A stretch of DNA of 64,000 bases from Stenotrophomonas maltophilia. GTDB lineage: Bacteria; Pseudomonadota; Gammaproteobacteria; Xanthomonadales; Xanthomonadaceae. Positions 53,795-62,727 of the stretch are shown in pieces (within the stretch, counting starts at the first letter, position 1; the number at the start of each line of letters is the position of its first letter). The notes under the pieces were generated by a model. That model was not told the origin of the DNA. It was given only the letters and a program-made list of their open reading frames with translations, and did not search any database. The DNA lies in the NCBI RefSeq assembly GCF_002799155.1, contig NZ_NERD01000002.1, positions 2,604,001 to 2,668,000 on the forward strand, written 5' to 3'. Both the position numbers and the translations under genes were made by a program.

Positions 53795-54478
53795 ATGTCG
53801 CTCGAAGCCCCCGCCCTGGTCCCCCGCCCCTCCCTGCAGCGCCTGTTCCTGACCGGCCTGCTCACCCTGCTGCCGATCTGGCTGACCTGGGTCGTGGTCA
53901 AGTTCGTGTTCGTGCTGCTGTCGGGCATTTCCAGCCCGTTGGTGGTGCCGCTCTCCGAGCAGATCGCGACCAGCTTCCCGCATTACCTCGGCTGGGTCCG
54001 TGCCGAGTGGATCCAGAACACCATCGCCCTGCTGGCCACCCTGCTGGTGATCTTGGCGGTAGGCGTCGCCAGCCGCCGCGTGCTGGGCCAGCGCCTGCTG
54101 CGCTGGGTCGGCGCGGTCATCAAGCGCATTCCGCTGGCCAGCATCATCTACGACAGCGCCAAGAAACTGCTGGACATGCTGCAGACCGAGCCGGGCAGCA
54201 CCCAGCGCGTGGTGCTGATCGACTTTCCGCACCGCGACATGAAGTCGGTCGGGCTGGTCACCCGCGTGATCAAGGAACACGGCACCGACCGTGAACTGGC
54301 CGCCGTATACGTGCCGACCACACCGAACCCGACGTCGGGCTACCTGGAAATCGTGCCGGTCGAGCTGCTGACCCCGACCGACTGGACCGTCGACCAGGCC
54401 ATGAGCTTCATCATTTCCGGCGGCGCCGTGGCACCCGCCAGCGTACCGTTCACCCGCGCCGGCGATCGCGCCGAATGA
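53795..54478 (+). CDS. DUF502 domain-containing membrane protein
   Basis: A 227-residue inner-membrane protein with two transmembrane helices (about residues 16-42 and 74-94) followed by a soluble domain. Typical DUF502 segments are LTLLPIWLTWVVVKFVF, KRIPLASIIYDSAKKLLDML and VYVPTTPNPTSGYLEIVP. Family function is unknown. No leader with a ribosome binding site exists; the -10 box is immediately upstream. Its stop overlaps the next gene (ATGA), so the queuosine-precursor transporter is probably co-translated. Confidence 0.88.
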   Translation: MSLEAPALVPRPSLQRLFLTGLLTLLPIWLTWVVVKFVFVLLSGISSPLVVPLSEQIATSFPHYLGWVRAEWIQNTIALLATLLVILAVGVASRRVLGQRLLRWVGAVIKRIPLASIIYDSAKKLLDMLQTEPGSTQRVVLIDFPHRDMKSVGLVTRVIKEHGTDRELAAVYVPTTPNPTSGYLEIVPVELLTPTDWTVDQAMSFIISGGAVAPASVPFTRAGDRAE

Positions 54479-55260
54479 CTGCGGCGCCGATCGAGCGCCC
54501 GTTGCAGGACCGCGCGGTCCTGCTGTTCATCGTGCTGGCCGCGTTCTTCTGCGGCAATGCGGTACTGGCCGAACTGATCGGGGTGAAGATCTTCGCCCTG
54601 GAAGACACCCTCGGCATCGATCCGCTGAACTGGAACCTGTTCGGCCAGACCGGTTCGCTCAGCTTCACCGCCGGCACCCTGCTGTGGCCGGTGGTGTTCA
54701 TCATGACCGACACCATCAACGAGTTCTTCGGCAAGCGTGGCGTGCGCTTCATCTCGTGGCTGGCCGTGGTGCTGATCGGTTATGGCTTCCTGTTCGCCTT
54801 CGCCGCCATTTCGCTGGCGCCGGCCAGCTGGTGGGTCACCTCGATGAACGGTCACGGCGTGCCCGACTACCAGGCCGCATTCGCAGCGGTGTTCGGCCAG
54901 GGCATGTGGACCATCGCCGGTTCGCTGGTGGCCTTCCTGCTCGGCCAGCTGATCGACGTAGCGGTGTTCCATCGCATCCGCCAGGCCACCGGCGAACGCC
55001 ACGTGTGGCTGCGCGCGACCGGCTCTACCGCGGTCTCGCAGGTGGTGGACAGTTTCGTGGTGATCTGGATCGCCTTCGTGCTCGGCCCGCAGCACTGGCC
55101 GACCTCGCTGTTCCTGGCCGTCAGCAGCGTGAACTACATCTACAAGATGGGTTTTGCGATCGCATTGATTCCGCTGCTGTACCTGATGCGACGTGCGATC
55201 ACCCGCTATCTCGGCGCAGACAGGGCCGCCGCGTTGCGCGCCGCCGCCGCGGCTGACTGA
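54475..55260 (+). CDS. Queuosine precursor transporter (YhhQ/VUT family)
   Basis: A 261-residue inner-membrane protein with about seven helices, of the DUF165/YhhQ family that imports preQ0/preQ1 for tRNA queuosine synthesis. Diagnostic parts are LAELIGVKIFAL near the N-terminus, VVFIMTDTINEFFGKRGVR and STAVSQVVDSFVVIWIAF, plus SSVNYIYKMGFAIALIPLLY. The ATG overlaps the DUF502 stop codon. No queuosine synthesis gene is close by. The exact substrate (preQ0, preQ1 or queuine) is not set by sequence. Confidence 0.88.
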   Translation: MTAAPIERPLQDRAVLLFIVLAAFFCGNAVLAELIGVKIFALEDTLGIDPLNWNLFGQTGSLSFTAGTLLWPVVFIMTDTINEFFGKRGVRFISWLAVVLIGYGFLFAFAAISLAPASWWVTSMNGHGVPDYQAAFAAVFGQGMWTIAGSLVAFLLGQLIDVAVFHRIRQATGERHVWLRATGSTAVSQVVDSFVVIWIAFVLGPQHWPTSLFLAVSSVNYIYKMGFAIALIPLLYLMRRAITRYLGADRAAALRAAAAAD

Positions 55261-55354
55261 AGCCCCAGCGACGGCAAGCTGACTGCGCCTTCACGCTGGC
55301 CGTAGGCGGCCGGATCGTGCAAGCTCCACGGTCTGTGTTCCACGGAAGCCCCTG

Positions 55355-57295
55355 ATGCCGCATCCCACCCGCGCCCTGGCCGTCGCCATTGCCGCGTTGT
55401 TCCTGTTCAGTGCCGTGCCGTCGGCCGAGGCCGCGAAGAAGAAGGCCAGCCGCCCCGCCGCCGCGCAGACCCGTCAGGCCGCCAAGCCCAAGGCCCGGCC
55501 CGCCCGCGCCACCGCGCCGGCGCGTGGCAGCTCGGCGCGACGCGCCACCCCGCGTCCGGTCGCACCGGCCCGTGCCGTACCCAAGCAGGTGCAGCTGGAG
55601 CGCCTGTATGACGAATACTGGGATGCCTCGATGCGGTTGAATCCGCTGCAGGCCACTTTCCAGGGCGAGGCCCGCTACAACGACCAGCTGCCCAACATCC
55701 TGTCCGCCGCCTGGCGCCAGCAGTCGCACGACTTCACCACAGAGTGGCTGGGCAAGGTCGAGAAACTCGGCAGCGATGGCCTGCAGGGCCAGGACCTGCT
55801 CAGCTACGAGATCTTCGTGCGCGACGCACGCGCCTCGCTGGCCGCCGAGCGCTACCCCAGTTGGATGATGCCGATCAGCCAGTACTACAACATCGGCAGC
55901 ATCATGGCGATTCTCGGTGCCGGTGCCGGCGCCCAGCCGTTCAACACCGTGCAGGACTACGACACCTGGTCGCGCCGTTCGCTGGGCATTCCCGGGCTGT
56001 TCGACCAGGCCATCGACAACATGCGCCAGGGCATGAAGGCCGGCGTGGTACAGCCGCGCGACCTGATGGAAAAAGTGCTGCCGCAGCTGGATGCAGTGAT
56101 CAAGCCGACCGCCGAGGAGAGCATCTTCTGGTCACCGATCCGCACCATGCCCACTACCATCGCGGCCGAGGACAAGGCGCGCATCAGCGCCGAGTACAAG
56201 CGCATGATCGAACTGCGCATCATGCCGGCCTACCGCGCCCTGCGCGGCTTCATTGCCACCGAATACCTGCCCGCCACGCGCGCCAGCAGCGGCCTGGGCG
56301 CGCTGCCCGATGGCCAGGCCTGGTACGCCAACCTGATCGTGCAGACCACCGCCAGCGACCAGAGCGCCGCGCAGCTGCACGCGCTGGGCGAACAACGCGT
56401 GCAGGAACTGCAGGCCCAGATCGCCACGGTGATGAAGGATGCCAAGCTGCGCGGCACGCCCACCAAGCTGCTGCGCAGCATGCGCAATGACCGCCAGTTC
56501 CAGTACGGCGATGCCAACGCGCTGCTCAATCGCTACCGCCAGGTGCAGCAGCAGGTCAACGCACGCCTGCCGCAGGTGCTCGACACGCTGCCCAAGTCGA
56601 CGCTGGACGTGCGCGCAGTGGAACCGGAGCGTGCGCTGACCGCCGCCGCAGCGGCCTATCAGCCGTCGGCGGCCGGGCAACCGGGCGTGCTGTACGTGAA
56701 CACCCGCGACCTGCCCAGCCGCAAGCGCTGGAACGTGCCGGTGCAGTACCTGCATGAAGCGATCCCCGGCCACCACGTGCAGCTGGGCCTGCAGCAGGAG
56801 CTGGCCAAGCTGCCGCGCTTCCGCCGCCTCGGTGGCGATCTCGCCTTCGTCGAAGGCTGGGGCCTGTACGCCGAAACGCTGGGCGAAGACCTGGGCATCT
56901 ACACCGATCCCTACGACCGCATCGGCTACCTGTACTCGCGCCTGCTGCGCGCCGCCCGCGTGGTGGCCGATACCGGCGTGAACGCCCAGGGCTGGAGCAA
57001 GCAGCAGGCCGTCACCTACCTGCAGAAAACCGTGGATATGAGCAGCGACGACGCCAACGCGGAAGTCGAGCGGATCATGGCCCAGCCCGGCCAGGCGCTG
57101 TCCAACGTGGCCGGCCTGACCACCATCGTGGCCCTGCGCGACAAGGCCAAGGCACGCCAGGGCGCTGCCTTCGACCTGCGCCGCTTCCACGCCGAACTGC
57201 TGAAGGACGGCTCGATGCCGCTGGACGTGCTGGACCGCAAGATGGAACGCTGGATGGCGCAGCCGGCCAGCGCCTCGCCCGCGCCGTCACCCTGA
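55355..57295 (+). CDS. DUF885 family secreted protein, putative metallocarboxypeptidase
   Basis: A 646-residue exported protein. A signal peptide ends near SAEAA (residue 26), followed by a lysine/alanine/proline-rich basic linker (about 27-78) and the DUF885 domain. The motif YLHEAIPGHHVQLG (HExxxGHH) near residue 468, with a downstream EGWGLYAETLGEDLG, matches the zinc site proposed for this peptidase-like family. The basic linker could bind the cell surface or nucleic acid. Enzymatic activity is inferred from the motif. Confidence 0.88.
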   Translation: MPHPTRALAVAIAALFLFSAVPSAEAAKKKASRPAAAQTRQAAKPKARPARATAPARGSSARRATPRPVAPARAVPKQVQLERLYDEYWDASMRLNPLQATFQGEARYNDQLPNILSAAWRQQSHDFTTEWLGKVEKLGSDGLQGQDLLSYEIFVRDARASLAAERYPSWMMPISQYYNIGSIMAILGAGAGAQPFNTVQDYDTWSRRSLGIPGLFDQAIDNMRQGMKAGVVQPRDLMEKVLPQLDAVIKPTAEESIFWSPIRTMPTTIAAEDKARISAEYKRMIELRIMPAYRALRGFIATEYLPATRASSGLGALPDGQAWYANLIVQTTASDQSAAQLHALGEQRVQELQAQIATVMKDAKLRGTPTKLLRSMRNDRQFQYGDANALLNRYRQVQQQVNARLPQVLDTLPKSTLDVRAVEPERALTAAAAAYQPSAAGQPGVLYVNTRDLPSRKRWNVPVQYLHEAIPGHHVQLGLQQELAKLPRFRRLGGDLAFVEGWGLYAETLGEDLGIYTDPYDRIGYLYSRLLRAARVVADTGVNAQGWSKQQAVTYLQKTVDMSSDDANAEVERIMAQPGQALSNVAGLTTIVALRDKAKARQGAAFDLRRFHAELLKDGSMPLDVLDRKMERWMAQPASASPAPSP

Positions 57296-57311
57296 CCCTT
57301 ACGGAGCCGCC

Positions 57312-58382
57312 ATGCGCCCTGCCGCCGCCTTGTTTGCCGTCGTGCTGGGCCTGCTGCCGCTGGCCACCTCTGCCGCACCGGTGCTGACCCCACCGGATGC
57401 GGGCATCGACGGCCTGATGCGGGCCTACGACGGCCAGGTGCCCGGCGCCGCCGTTCTGGTGCTGCATGACGGGAAACCGGTGTTCCGCCGCGGCTACGGC
57501 CTGGCGGTGGTGGAAGACGGCACCGCGGTCACCGCGGCCAGCAACTTCCGGCTGGCCTCGGTCAGCAAGCAGTTCACCGCTGCGGCGGTGTTGCTGCTGG
57601 TGGAGGATGGCCGGCTCGGGCTGGATCAACCTGCCCGGCACTGGCTGCCCGAACTGCCTCCGGCTGGCGCCGGCATCACCATCCGCCAGCTGCTCTCGCA
57701 CACCAGTGGCCTGCTCGATTACGAAGACCTGATGGACCCGGCCAACAGCCGCCAGGTGCACGACGCCGATGTGCTGACCCTGCTGTCGCGCCAGGACCGG
57801 CTGAACTTCGCCCCCGGCACGCAGTACCGCTACAGCAACAGCGGCTATGCCCTGCTGGCACTGATCGTCGGTCGCGCCTCCGGGCAGGACTTCGCAGCCT
57901 TCCTGCAGCAGCGCATCTTCCGCCCGCTGGGCATGGCCCACACCGTGGCCCACCAGGACGGCGTCGATACCATCGCCGCACGCGCCTATGGCTACAGCTG
58001 GATCGATGGCCGCTGGCAACGCACCGACCAGAGCACCACCAGCGCCGTGCTCGGCGATGGCGGCATCTATTCCTCGCTGGACGACCTGGCCCGCTGGGAT
58101 GCGGCGCTGTACGACGACCGCCTGCTGTCGAAGGCCTCGCGCCGCGCGATGTTCAGCCCGGCCACGGCAACACCCGAACCGGACGTGCCGCACTACGGCT
58201 TCGGCTGGCGCCTGAATGGCCCGGTGCAATGGCACAGCGGCGAGAGCATCGGCTTCCGCAACGTGATCGTGCGCCATCCGGAGAAGCACCTGACCGTGAT
58301 CGTGCTGACCAACCGCAACGACCCCGAACCCTATCCGCTGGCGCTGAAGATCGCCCAGCGCTGGCTGGACACCCTGCAATGA
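57312..58382 (+). CDS. Serine hydrolase of the beta-lactamase/penicillin-binding family (class C-like)
   Basis: A 356-residue exported serine hydrolase. A signal peptide (LPLATSAAP) is followed by the catalytic SVSK motif (S-x-x-K) in RLASVSKQFTAAAV and the YSN motif in YRYSNSGYALLALI; HSGES near residue 310 fills the KTG-box place. This pattern fits the AmpC/esterase EstB/D-aminopeptidase group, and function as a true beta-lactamase cannot be claimed. It begins 17 bases after the DUF885 gene with CGGAG before the ATG. Its stop overlaps the start of a VOC gene. Confidence 0.87.
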   Translation: MRPAAALFAVVLGLLPLATSAAPVLTPPDAGIDGLMRAYDGQVPGAAVLVLHDGKPVFRRGYGLAVVEDGTAVTAASNFRLASVSKQFTAAAVLLLVEDGRLGLDQPARHWLPELPPAGAGITIRQLLSHTSGLLDYEDLMDPANSRQVHDADVLTLLSRQDRLNFAPGTQYRYSNSGYALLALIVGRASGQDFAAFLQQRIFRPLGMAHTVAHQDGVDTIAARAYGYSWIDGRWQRTDQSTTSAVLGDGGIYSSLDDLARWDAALYDDRLLSKASRRAMFSPATATPEPDVPHYGFGWRLNGPVQWHSGESIGFRNVIVRHPEKHLTVIVLTNRNDPEPYPLALKIAQRWLDTLQ

Positions 58383-58783
58383 CCCGCGATGCCGACGCCC
58401 TGCTGGGCATTCACCACGCTGCACTGATCTGCAGCGACTACGCACGTTCAAAAGACTTCTACGTGCGCATCCTCGGCCTGCGCGTGCTGGCCGAGAACCA
58501 CCGCAGCGCGCGCGCCTCCTGGAAACTGGACCTGGCCCTTCCGGACGGCAGCCAGCTGGAACTGTTCTCCTTCCCTTCCCCCCCGCCCCGTCCCAGCCGC
58601 CCGGAAGCCCAGGGCCTGCGTCACCTCGCGTTCCGGGTGGCCACGCTGGAGCCATTCATCCAGCGCCTGGCCGCGCATGGCGTGGTGTGCGAACCGATCC
58701 GCGTGGACGAGTACACCGGCCGCCGCTTCACCTTCTTCGCCGACCCCGACGACCTGCCGCTGGAGCTGTACGAGGTCGGTTGA
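58379..58783 (+). CDS. VOC family protein, glyoxalase-like (YaeR/GloA2 type)
   Basis: A 134-residue protein of the vicinal oxygen chelate fold. It begins with LGIHHAALICSDYARSKDFYVRILGL, where the histidine is the first metal ligand, and ends with FFADPDDLPLELYEV containing the last glutamate. Central GLRHLAFRV holds the third ligand. This arrangement is typical of the YaeR group related to glyoxalase I; the substrate is unknown. The ATG overlaps the stop of the serine hydrolase gene (ATGA). Confidence 0.86.
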   Translation: MTRDADALLGIHHAALICSDYARSKDFYVRILGLRVLAENHRSARASWKLDLALPDGSQLELFSFPSPPPRPSRPEAQGLRHLAFRVATLEPFIQRLAAHGVVCEPIRVDEYTGRRFTFFADPDDLPLELYEVG

Positions 58784-58833
58784 CCCCGCATTCCCACGGA
58801 ATCCCGCCGCTGCCGTTGCTGTTGCCTCTGCAG

Positions 58834-58852
58834 GTGCAGGGCGCAGCCCTGC
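58834..58852 (+). repeat. 19-bp palindromic repeat, copy 3
   Basis: Exact copy of the sequence at 19747-19765, again preceded by CCGCTGCCGTTGCTGTTGCC. It lies 51 bases after the VOC gene stop in the 155-base gap before the DUF2147 gene. Confidence 0.8.
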
Positions 58853-58938
58853 AAAGCCCCCCTTCCCCATACCCAGCCGAATGGGTATACAGTCGACCCG
58901 TACCGGCACCGTGCCGGAATGAACCCTGGGAGGGGACC

Positions 58939-59382
58939 ATGCGCAACACCTTCAAGACCCTGCTGCTGGCACTGCCGCTGTGCCTGGCCGCCCTGTCGGC
59001 CCAGGCCGCCGACGGCGCCGCCGGCCGCTGGAAGACCATCGACGACAAGACCGGCAAGGTGAAGTCGATCGTCGAGATCACCCAGGCCGCCAACGGCACG
59101 CTGACCGGCAAAGTGGTCGACATCCTGCACTCGGACAAGGGCCCGAACCCGGTCTGCGACGGCTGTGAAGGCGCCAACAGGAACAAGCCCGTGAAGGGCA
59201 TGACCATCCTCTGGAACCTGAAGGCCGACGGCACCAACAAGTGGTCCGGCGGCACCATCCTCGACCCGGCCAACGGCAAGACCTACAAGTCGAAGATGGA
59301 ACTGCAGCCCGGCGGCACCAAGCTGGACGTGTCCGGCTGCATTGCCTTCATCTGCCGCGCGCAGACCTGGCAGCGCGAGTAA
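58939..59382 (+). CDS. DUF2147 domain-containing secreted protein
   Basis: A 147-residue exported protein. The signal peptide ends at LSAQAA (residue 24) and is followed by the DUF2147 beta-barrel: GRWKTIDDKTGKVKSIVEI, the cysteine pair VCDGC, GMTILWNL and the terminal CIAFICRAQTWQR with two more cysteines. Function is unknown; proteins of this family are periplasmic. GGAGGGGACC precedes the ATG at ideal spacing. A short palindrome follows the gene before metG. Confidence 0.88.
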   Translation: MRNTFKTLLLALPLCLAALSAQAADGAAGRWKTIDDKTGKVKSIVEITQAANGTLTGKVVDILHSDKGPNPVCDGCEGANRNKPVKGMTILWNLKADGTNKWSGGTILDPANGKTYKSKMELQPGGTKLDVSGCIAFICRAQTWQRE

Positions 59383-59407
59383 GCGCCCCGGCCCCCGCTT
59401 CATCCCC

Positions 59408-59431
59408 GTGACCCGGCCCCGGCCGGGTCAC
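59408..59431. terminator. Palindrome between DUF2147 gene and metG
   Basis: GTGACCCGGCC / GGCCGGGTCAC around CC, an 11-bp stem with no T-run. It may slow transcription entering metG; a conventional terminator is not evident. Confidence 0.45.
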
Positions 59432-59484
59432 CTCGTTGCGGGCATGCGATACTCTGCGGTTCCCCTCGGCTTCACCCCGCGACC

Positions 59485-61566
59485 ATGACCCGTACCGCGC
59501 TCGTCACCACCGCCCTGCCCTACGCCAACGGCCCGCTGCATCTGGGCCACCTGGTCGGCTACATCCAGGCCGACATCTGGGTGCGTGCGCGGCGAATGAG
59601 CGGCGGCAAGGCCTGGTTCGTCTGTGCCGACGACACCCACGGCACGCCGATCATGCTGGCCGCGGAAAAGGCCGGGGTCACCCCGGAAACCTTCATCGCC
59701 AACATCCAGGCCAGCCACGAACGTGACTTCGCCGCCTTCGGCGTGGCCTTCGACCATTACGACTCGACCAACTCGGCGGCCAACAAGGCGCTGACCGAGC
59801 AGTTCTACCTGAAGCTGGAAGCGGCCGGCCACATCAGCCGCCGTTCTGTGGCGCAGTTCTACGACCCGGCCAAGGGCATGTTCCTGCCCGACCGCTACGT
59901 CAAGGGCATCTGCCCGAACTGCGGCAGCCCCGACCAGTACGGCGACAACTGCGAAGTCTGCGGCGCCACCTATGCGCCGACCGACCTGAAGGAGCCGCGT
60001 TCGGTCATCTCCGGTGCCACGCCGGAACTGCGCGATTCGGAGCACTTCTTCTTCGAGGTGGGCCACTTCGATGCGTTCCTGCGCGAATGGCTGGCCGGCG
60101 ATGTCGCCCTGCCGGGCGTGAAGGCCAAGCTGGGTGAGTGGCTCAATGCCGAAGGTGGCCTGCGCGCGTGGGACATCTCGCGCGACGCACCGTACTTCGG
60201 TTTCCAGATTCCCGGCCAGCCGGGCAAGTACTTCTACGTCTGGCTGGATGCGCCGATCGGCTACCTGTCCAGCTTCCAGACCCTGTGCGGCAAGCTCGGC
60301 GAAGATTTCGAAGCGCACCTGCGCGCCGGCACCGCCACCGAGCTGCACCACTTCATCGGCAAGGACATCGTCAACTTCCACGGCCTGTTCTGGCCGGCGG
60401 TGCTGCACGGTACCGGCCACCGCGCGCCGACCCGCCTGCACGTCAACGGCTACCTGACCGTGGATGGCGCCAAGATGAGCAAGTCGCGCGGCACCTTCGT
60501 GATGGCCCGTACCTTCCTCGATGCCGGCCTGGAGCCGGAAGCGCTGCGCTATTACTACGCCGCCAAGTCTGGCGGCGGCGTCGACGATCTCGACCTGAAC
60601 CTGGGTGACTTCATCGCCCGCGTCAACGCCGATCTGGTCGGCAAGTTCGTCAATCTGGCCAGCCGCTGCGCCGGCTTCATCAGCAAGCGCTTCGACGGCC
60701 TGCTGGCCGCGCAGCTGCCCGATGCGGCGCAGTATCAGCGCTTCGTCGATGGCCTGGCGCCGATCCGTGAAGCCTACGAACGCAACGACCCGGCCGCGGC
60801 GATCCGCCTGACCATGACCCTGGCCGACGAAGCCAACCGCTACATCGACGACGTCAAGCCGTGGGTCATCGCCAAGCAGGAAGGCGCCGACGCGCAACTG
60901 CAGGCCGTGTGCAGCCAGGGCCTGAACCTGTTCCGCGTGCTGGTCACCGCACTGAAGCCGGTGCTGCCGGCCACCGCCGCGCAGGCCGAGGCCTTCCTCG
61001 CCGCGCCGGCCAACGACTGGACCGACCTGGTGCAGCCGCTGCTGGGCCACCGCATCACCGACTACACCCCGCTGTTCACCCGTATCGACCCGAAGAAGAT
61101 TGACGCCATGATCGACGCCTCCAAGGACACCCTGCAGCCGGCCGCCGCTGCCGCCCCCGCCGCCAAGACCGAAGCGGCCAAGCCGGCCGCACCGGCACCG
61201 GCCAAGGACGACGCAAAGAGCGCCGATGCTTCGGCCTACATCGGCATCGACGATTTCGCCAAGCTCGACCTGCGCATCGGCAAGGTGCTGGTGTGCGAGT
61301 TCGTGGAAGGTTCGGACAAGCTGCTGCGCTTCGAACTGGACGCCGGCGAACTGGGCAAGCGCCAGATCTTCTCCGGCATCCGCGGCAGCTACGGCGAGCC
61401 GGAAACGCTGGTCGGCCGCAGCGTGGTGTTCATCGCCAACCTGGCTCCGCGCAAGATGCGCTTCGGCCTGAGCGAAGGCATGATCCTGTCGGCCGGTTTC
61501 GACGGCGGCGCACTGGCGCTGCTGGACGCCGACAGCGGCGCACAGCCGGGCATGCCGGTGCGCTGA
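59485..61566 (+). CDS. metG: Methionyl-tRNA synthetase
   Basis: A 693-residue class I synthetase. It carries the HIGH-type motif in LPYANGPLHLGHLVG, a zinc-knuckle region with CPNCGSPDQYGDNCEVCG, the KMSKS motif in GAKMSKSRGTFV (about residue 330), and a C-terminal tRNA-binding domain (about 585-693, DFAKLDLRIGKVLVCEFVEGS) joined by an alanine/lysine-rich linker. Length and domain order match the E. coli MetG dimeric type. A GATACT box at 59448-59453 could be its -10 element. It is followed by an HAD phosphatase and an RnfB-like ferredoxin. Confidence 0.97.
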   Translation: MTRTALVTTALPYANGPLHLGHLVGYIQADIWVRARRMSGGKAWFVCADDTHGTPIMLAAEKAGVTPETFIANIQASHERDFAAFGVAFDHYDSTNSAANKALTEQFYLKLEAAGHISRRSVAQFYDPAKGMFLPDRYVKGICPNCGSPDQYGDNCEVCGATYAPTDLKEPRSVISGATPELRDSEHFFFEVGHFDAFLREWLAGDVALPGVKAKLGEWLNAEGGLRAWDISRDAPYFGFQIPGQPGKYFYVWLDAPIGYLSSFQTLCGKLGEDFEAHLRAGTATELHHFIGKDIVNFHGLFWPAVLHGTGHRAPTRLHVNGYLTVDGAKMSKSRGTFVMARTFLDAGLEPEALRYYYAAKSGGGVDDLDLNLGDFIARVNADLVGKFVNLASRCAGFISKRFDGLLAAQLPDAAQYQRFVDGLAPIREAYERNDPAAAIRLTMTLADEANRYIDDVKPWVIAKQEGADAQLQAVCSQGLNLFRVLVTALKPVLPATAAQAEAFLAAPANDWTDLVQPLLGHRITDYTPLFTRIDPKKIDAMIDASKDTLQPAAAAAPAAKTEAAKPAAPAPAKDDAKSADASAYIGIDDFAKLDLRIGKVLVCEFVEGSDKLLRFELDAGELGKRQIFSGIRGSYGEPETLVGRSVVFIANLAPRKMRFGLSEGMILSAGFDGGALALLDADSGAQPGMPVR

Positions 61567-61629
61567 TGCCTGCAGCGGGCGTGGCCACCGCCGCGCCCGC
61601 CGGCAGCACCGGCCACCGGAGGCAACGCG

Positions 61630-62235
61630 ATGGGAAGCAACGGAATGGAACTGGCGCTGTTCGACTTCGACCACACCGTGACCACCTGCGATACCTATGG
61701 CCGTTTCCTGCGCCGCGTGGCCACCGCCGAACAGCTGGCGCAGGCGTGGTGGAAGGTCGGCCCGTGGCTGGCCGCGTACAAGCTGAAACTGATCTCGGCC
61801 GAACGCATCCGTGCACGCGTCACCCGCCTGACCTTCAGCGACCGCCACAGCGATGACATCACCACGCTGGCGGCCGGCTTCTCGCGTGAGTTCCTGCCCG
61901 AGGTGGTGCGTCCGGAAATGCTGGAGCAGATCCGCTGGCACAAGGAACAGCAGCACACCGTGGTGATCGTGTCCGGCTCGCTGGACCTGTACCTGCGGCC
62001 ATGGTGCGAACAGCTGGGCCTGCAGTTGATCTGCAACCGGCTGGAGAGCCAGGACGGCCGCCTGACCGGTCGCTATGCCGGTGGCGACTGTGGTCCGCGC
62101 AAGGTCGAGCACATCCGTCGCCAGTTCGATCTGTCGCGCTACGTGCGCATCCATGCCTACGGTGACAGTTCCGAAGACAAGCCGATGCTGGCGCTGGCTC
62201 ACGAGCGCTGGTTCCGCGGCAAACCCCTGAAGTAA
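61630..62235 (+). CDS. HAD-IB family phosphatase
   Basis: A 201-residue haloacid-dehalogenase-type hydrolase of subclass IB. Motif I is [10 protein letters not shown] (the nucleophile D in DFDHT), motif II VIVSGS, and motif [12 protein letters not shown]. The cap between motif I and II is helical, as in phosphoserine phosphatase/CicA-type proteins; the substrate (phosphoserine, a lysophosphatidate or another phosphomonoester) is unknown. GGAGG (61618-61622) supports ATG 61630. It lies between metG and the ferredoxin gene with short gaps, so the three may be co-transcribed. Confidence 0.85.
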   Translation: MGSNGMELALFDFDHTVTTCDTYGRFLRRVATAEQLAQAWWKVGPWLAAYKLKLISAERIRARVTRLTFSDRHSDDITTLAAGFSREFLPEVVRPEMLEQIRWHKEQQHTVVIVSGSLDLYLRPWCEQLGLQLICNRLESQDGRLTGRYAGGDCGPRKVEHIRRQFDLSRYVRIHAYGDSSEDKPMLALAHERWFRGKPLK

Positions 62236-62260
62236 CCCCGACGCGCAGCCTTCGCCACGC

Positions 62261-62674
62261 ATGAGCCTGATCCCGCCCCTGACCGAACGCCTCGACCGCC
62301 TGCTGCCGCAGACCCAATGCGGGCAATGCGGCTACGACGGCTGCCGCCCATATGCGCAGGCCATGGCACGCGGCGAGGCCGGCGTGGACCACTGCCCGCC
62401 GGGCGGCGATGCCGGTGCGCGCGCATTGGCGCAGGTGCTGGGCGTGCCGGCCGTTCCCTACGACCGCTCGCGTGGCGAACACAAGGCACCGCAGGTCGCG
62501 TTGATCGTGGAAGCCGACTGCATCGGCTGCACCAAGTGCATCCAGGCCTGCCCGGTGGACGCCATCGTCGGCGGTGCCAAGTACATGCACACGGTCATTG
62601 CCGACCTGTGCACCGGCTGCGAGCTGTGCATTCCACCGTGCCCGGTGGACTGCATCGAGCTGGTGCGCCTGTAA
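62261..62674 (+). CDS. Soluble RnfB-like iron-sulfur protein
   Basis: A 137-residue electron carrier resembling RnfB/RsxB. The N-terminal iron-sulfur domain is [18 protein letters not shown] with a later CPPGG, and the ferredoxin part has two 4Fe-4S motifs ([18 protein letters not shown] and [18 protein letters not shown]). Typical RnfB proteins have 180-190 residues and an N-terminal membrane helix; this one begins directly with the cytoplasmic domain and is therefore soluble. No other rnf/rsx subunits are nearby. It may be a stand-alone ferredoxin; its electron partner is unknown. A perfect palindrome follows immediately. Confidence 0.85.
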   Translation: MSLIPPLTERLDRLLPQTQCGQCGYDGCRPYAQAMARGEAGVDHCPPGGDAGARALAQVLGVPAVPYDRSRGEHKAPQVALIVEADCIGCTKCIQACPVDAIVGGAKYMHTVIADLCTGCELCIPPCPVDCIELVRL

Positions 62675-62677
62675 CAG

Positions 62678-62718
62678 GGGGTCAGATCCCTTTTCCTTCG
62701 GAAAAGGGATCTGACCCC
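62678..62718. repeat. GGGGTCAGATCC inverted repeat, copy 2 (likely bidirectional terminator)
   Basis: Perfect 19-bp arms (62678-62696 and 62700-62718) with a TTC loop. It begins four bases after the ferredoxin stop and ends nine bases before the stop of the convergent RidA-type gene, so it could end both transcripts. Short T/A runs (TTTTCC/GGAAAA) lie inside the stem. Confidence 0.85.
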
Positions 62719-62727
62719 GTTCAATGA

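Noticed and set aside
59428..62262. Minus-strand frame of 944 codons opposite metG and the HAD gene
   Set aside because: Antisense artefact; no domain recognised.
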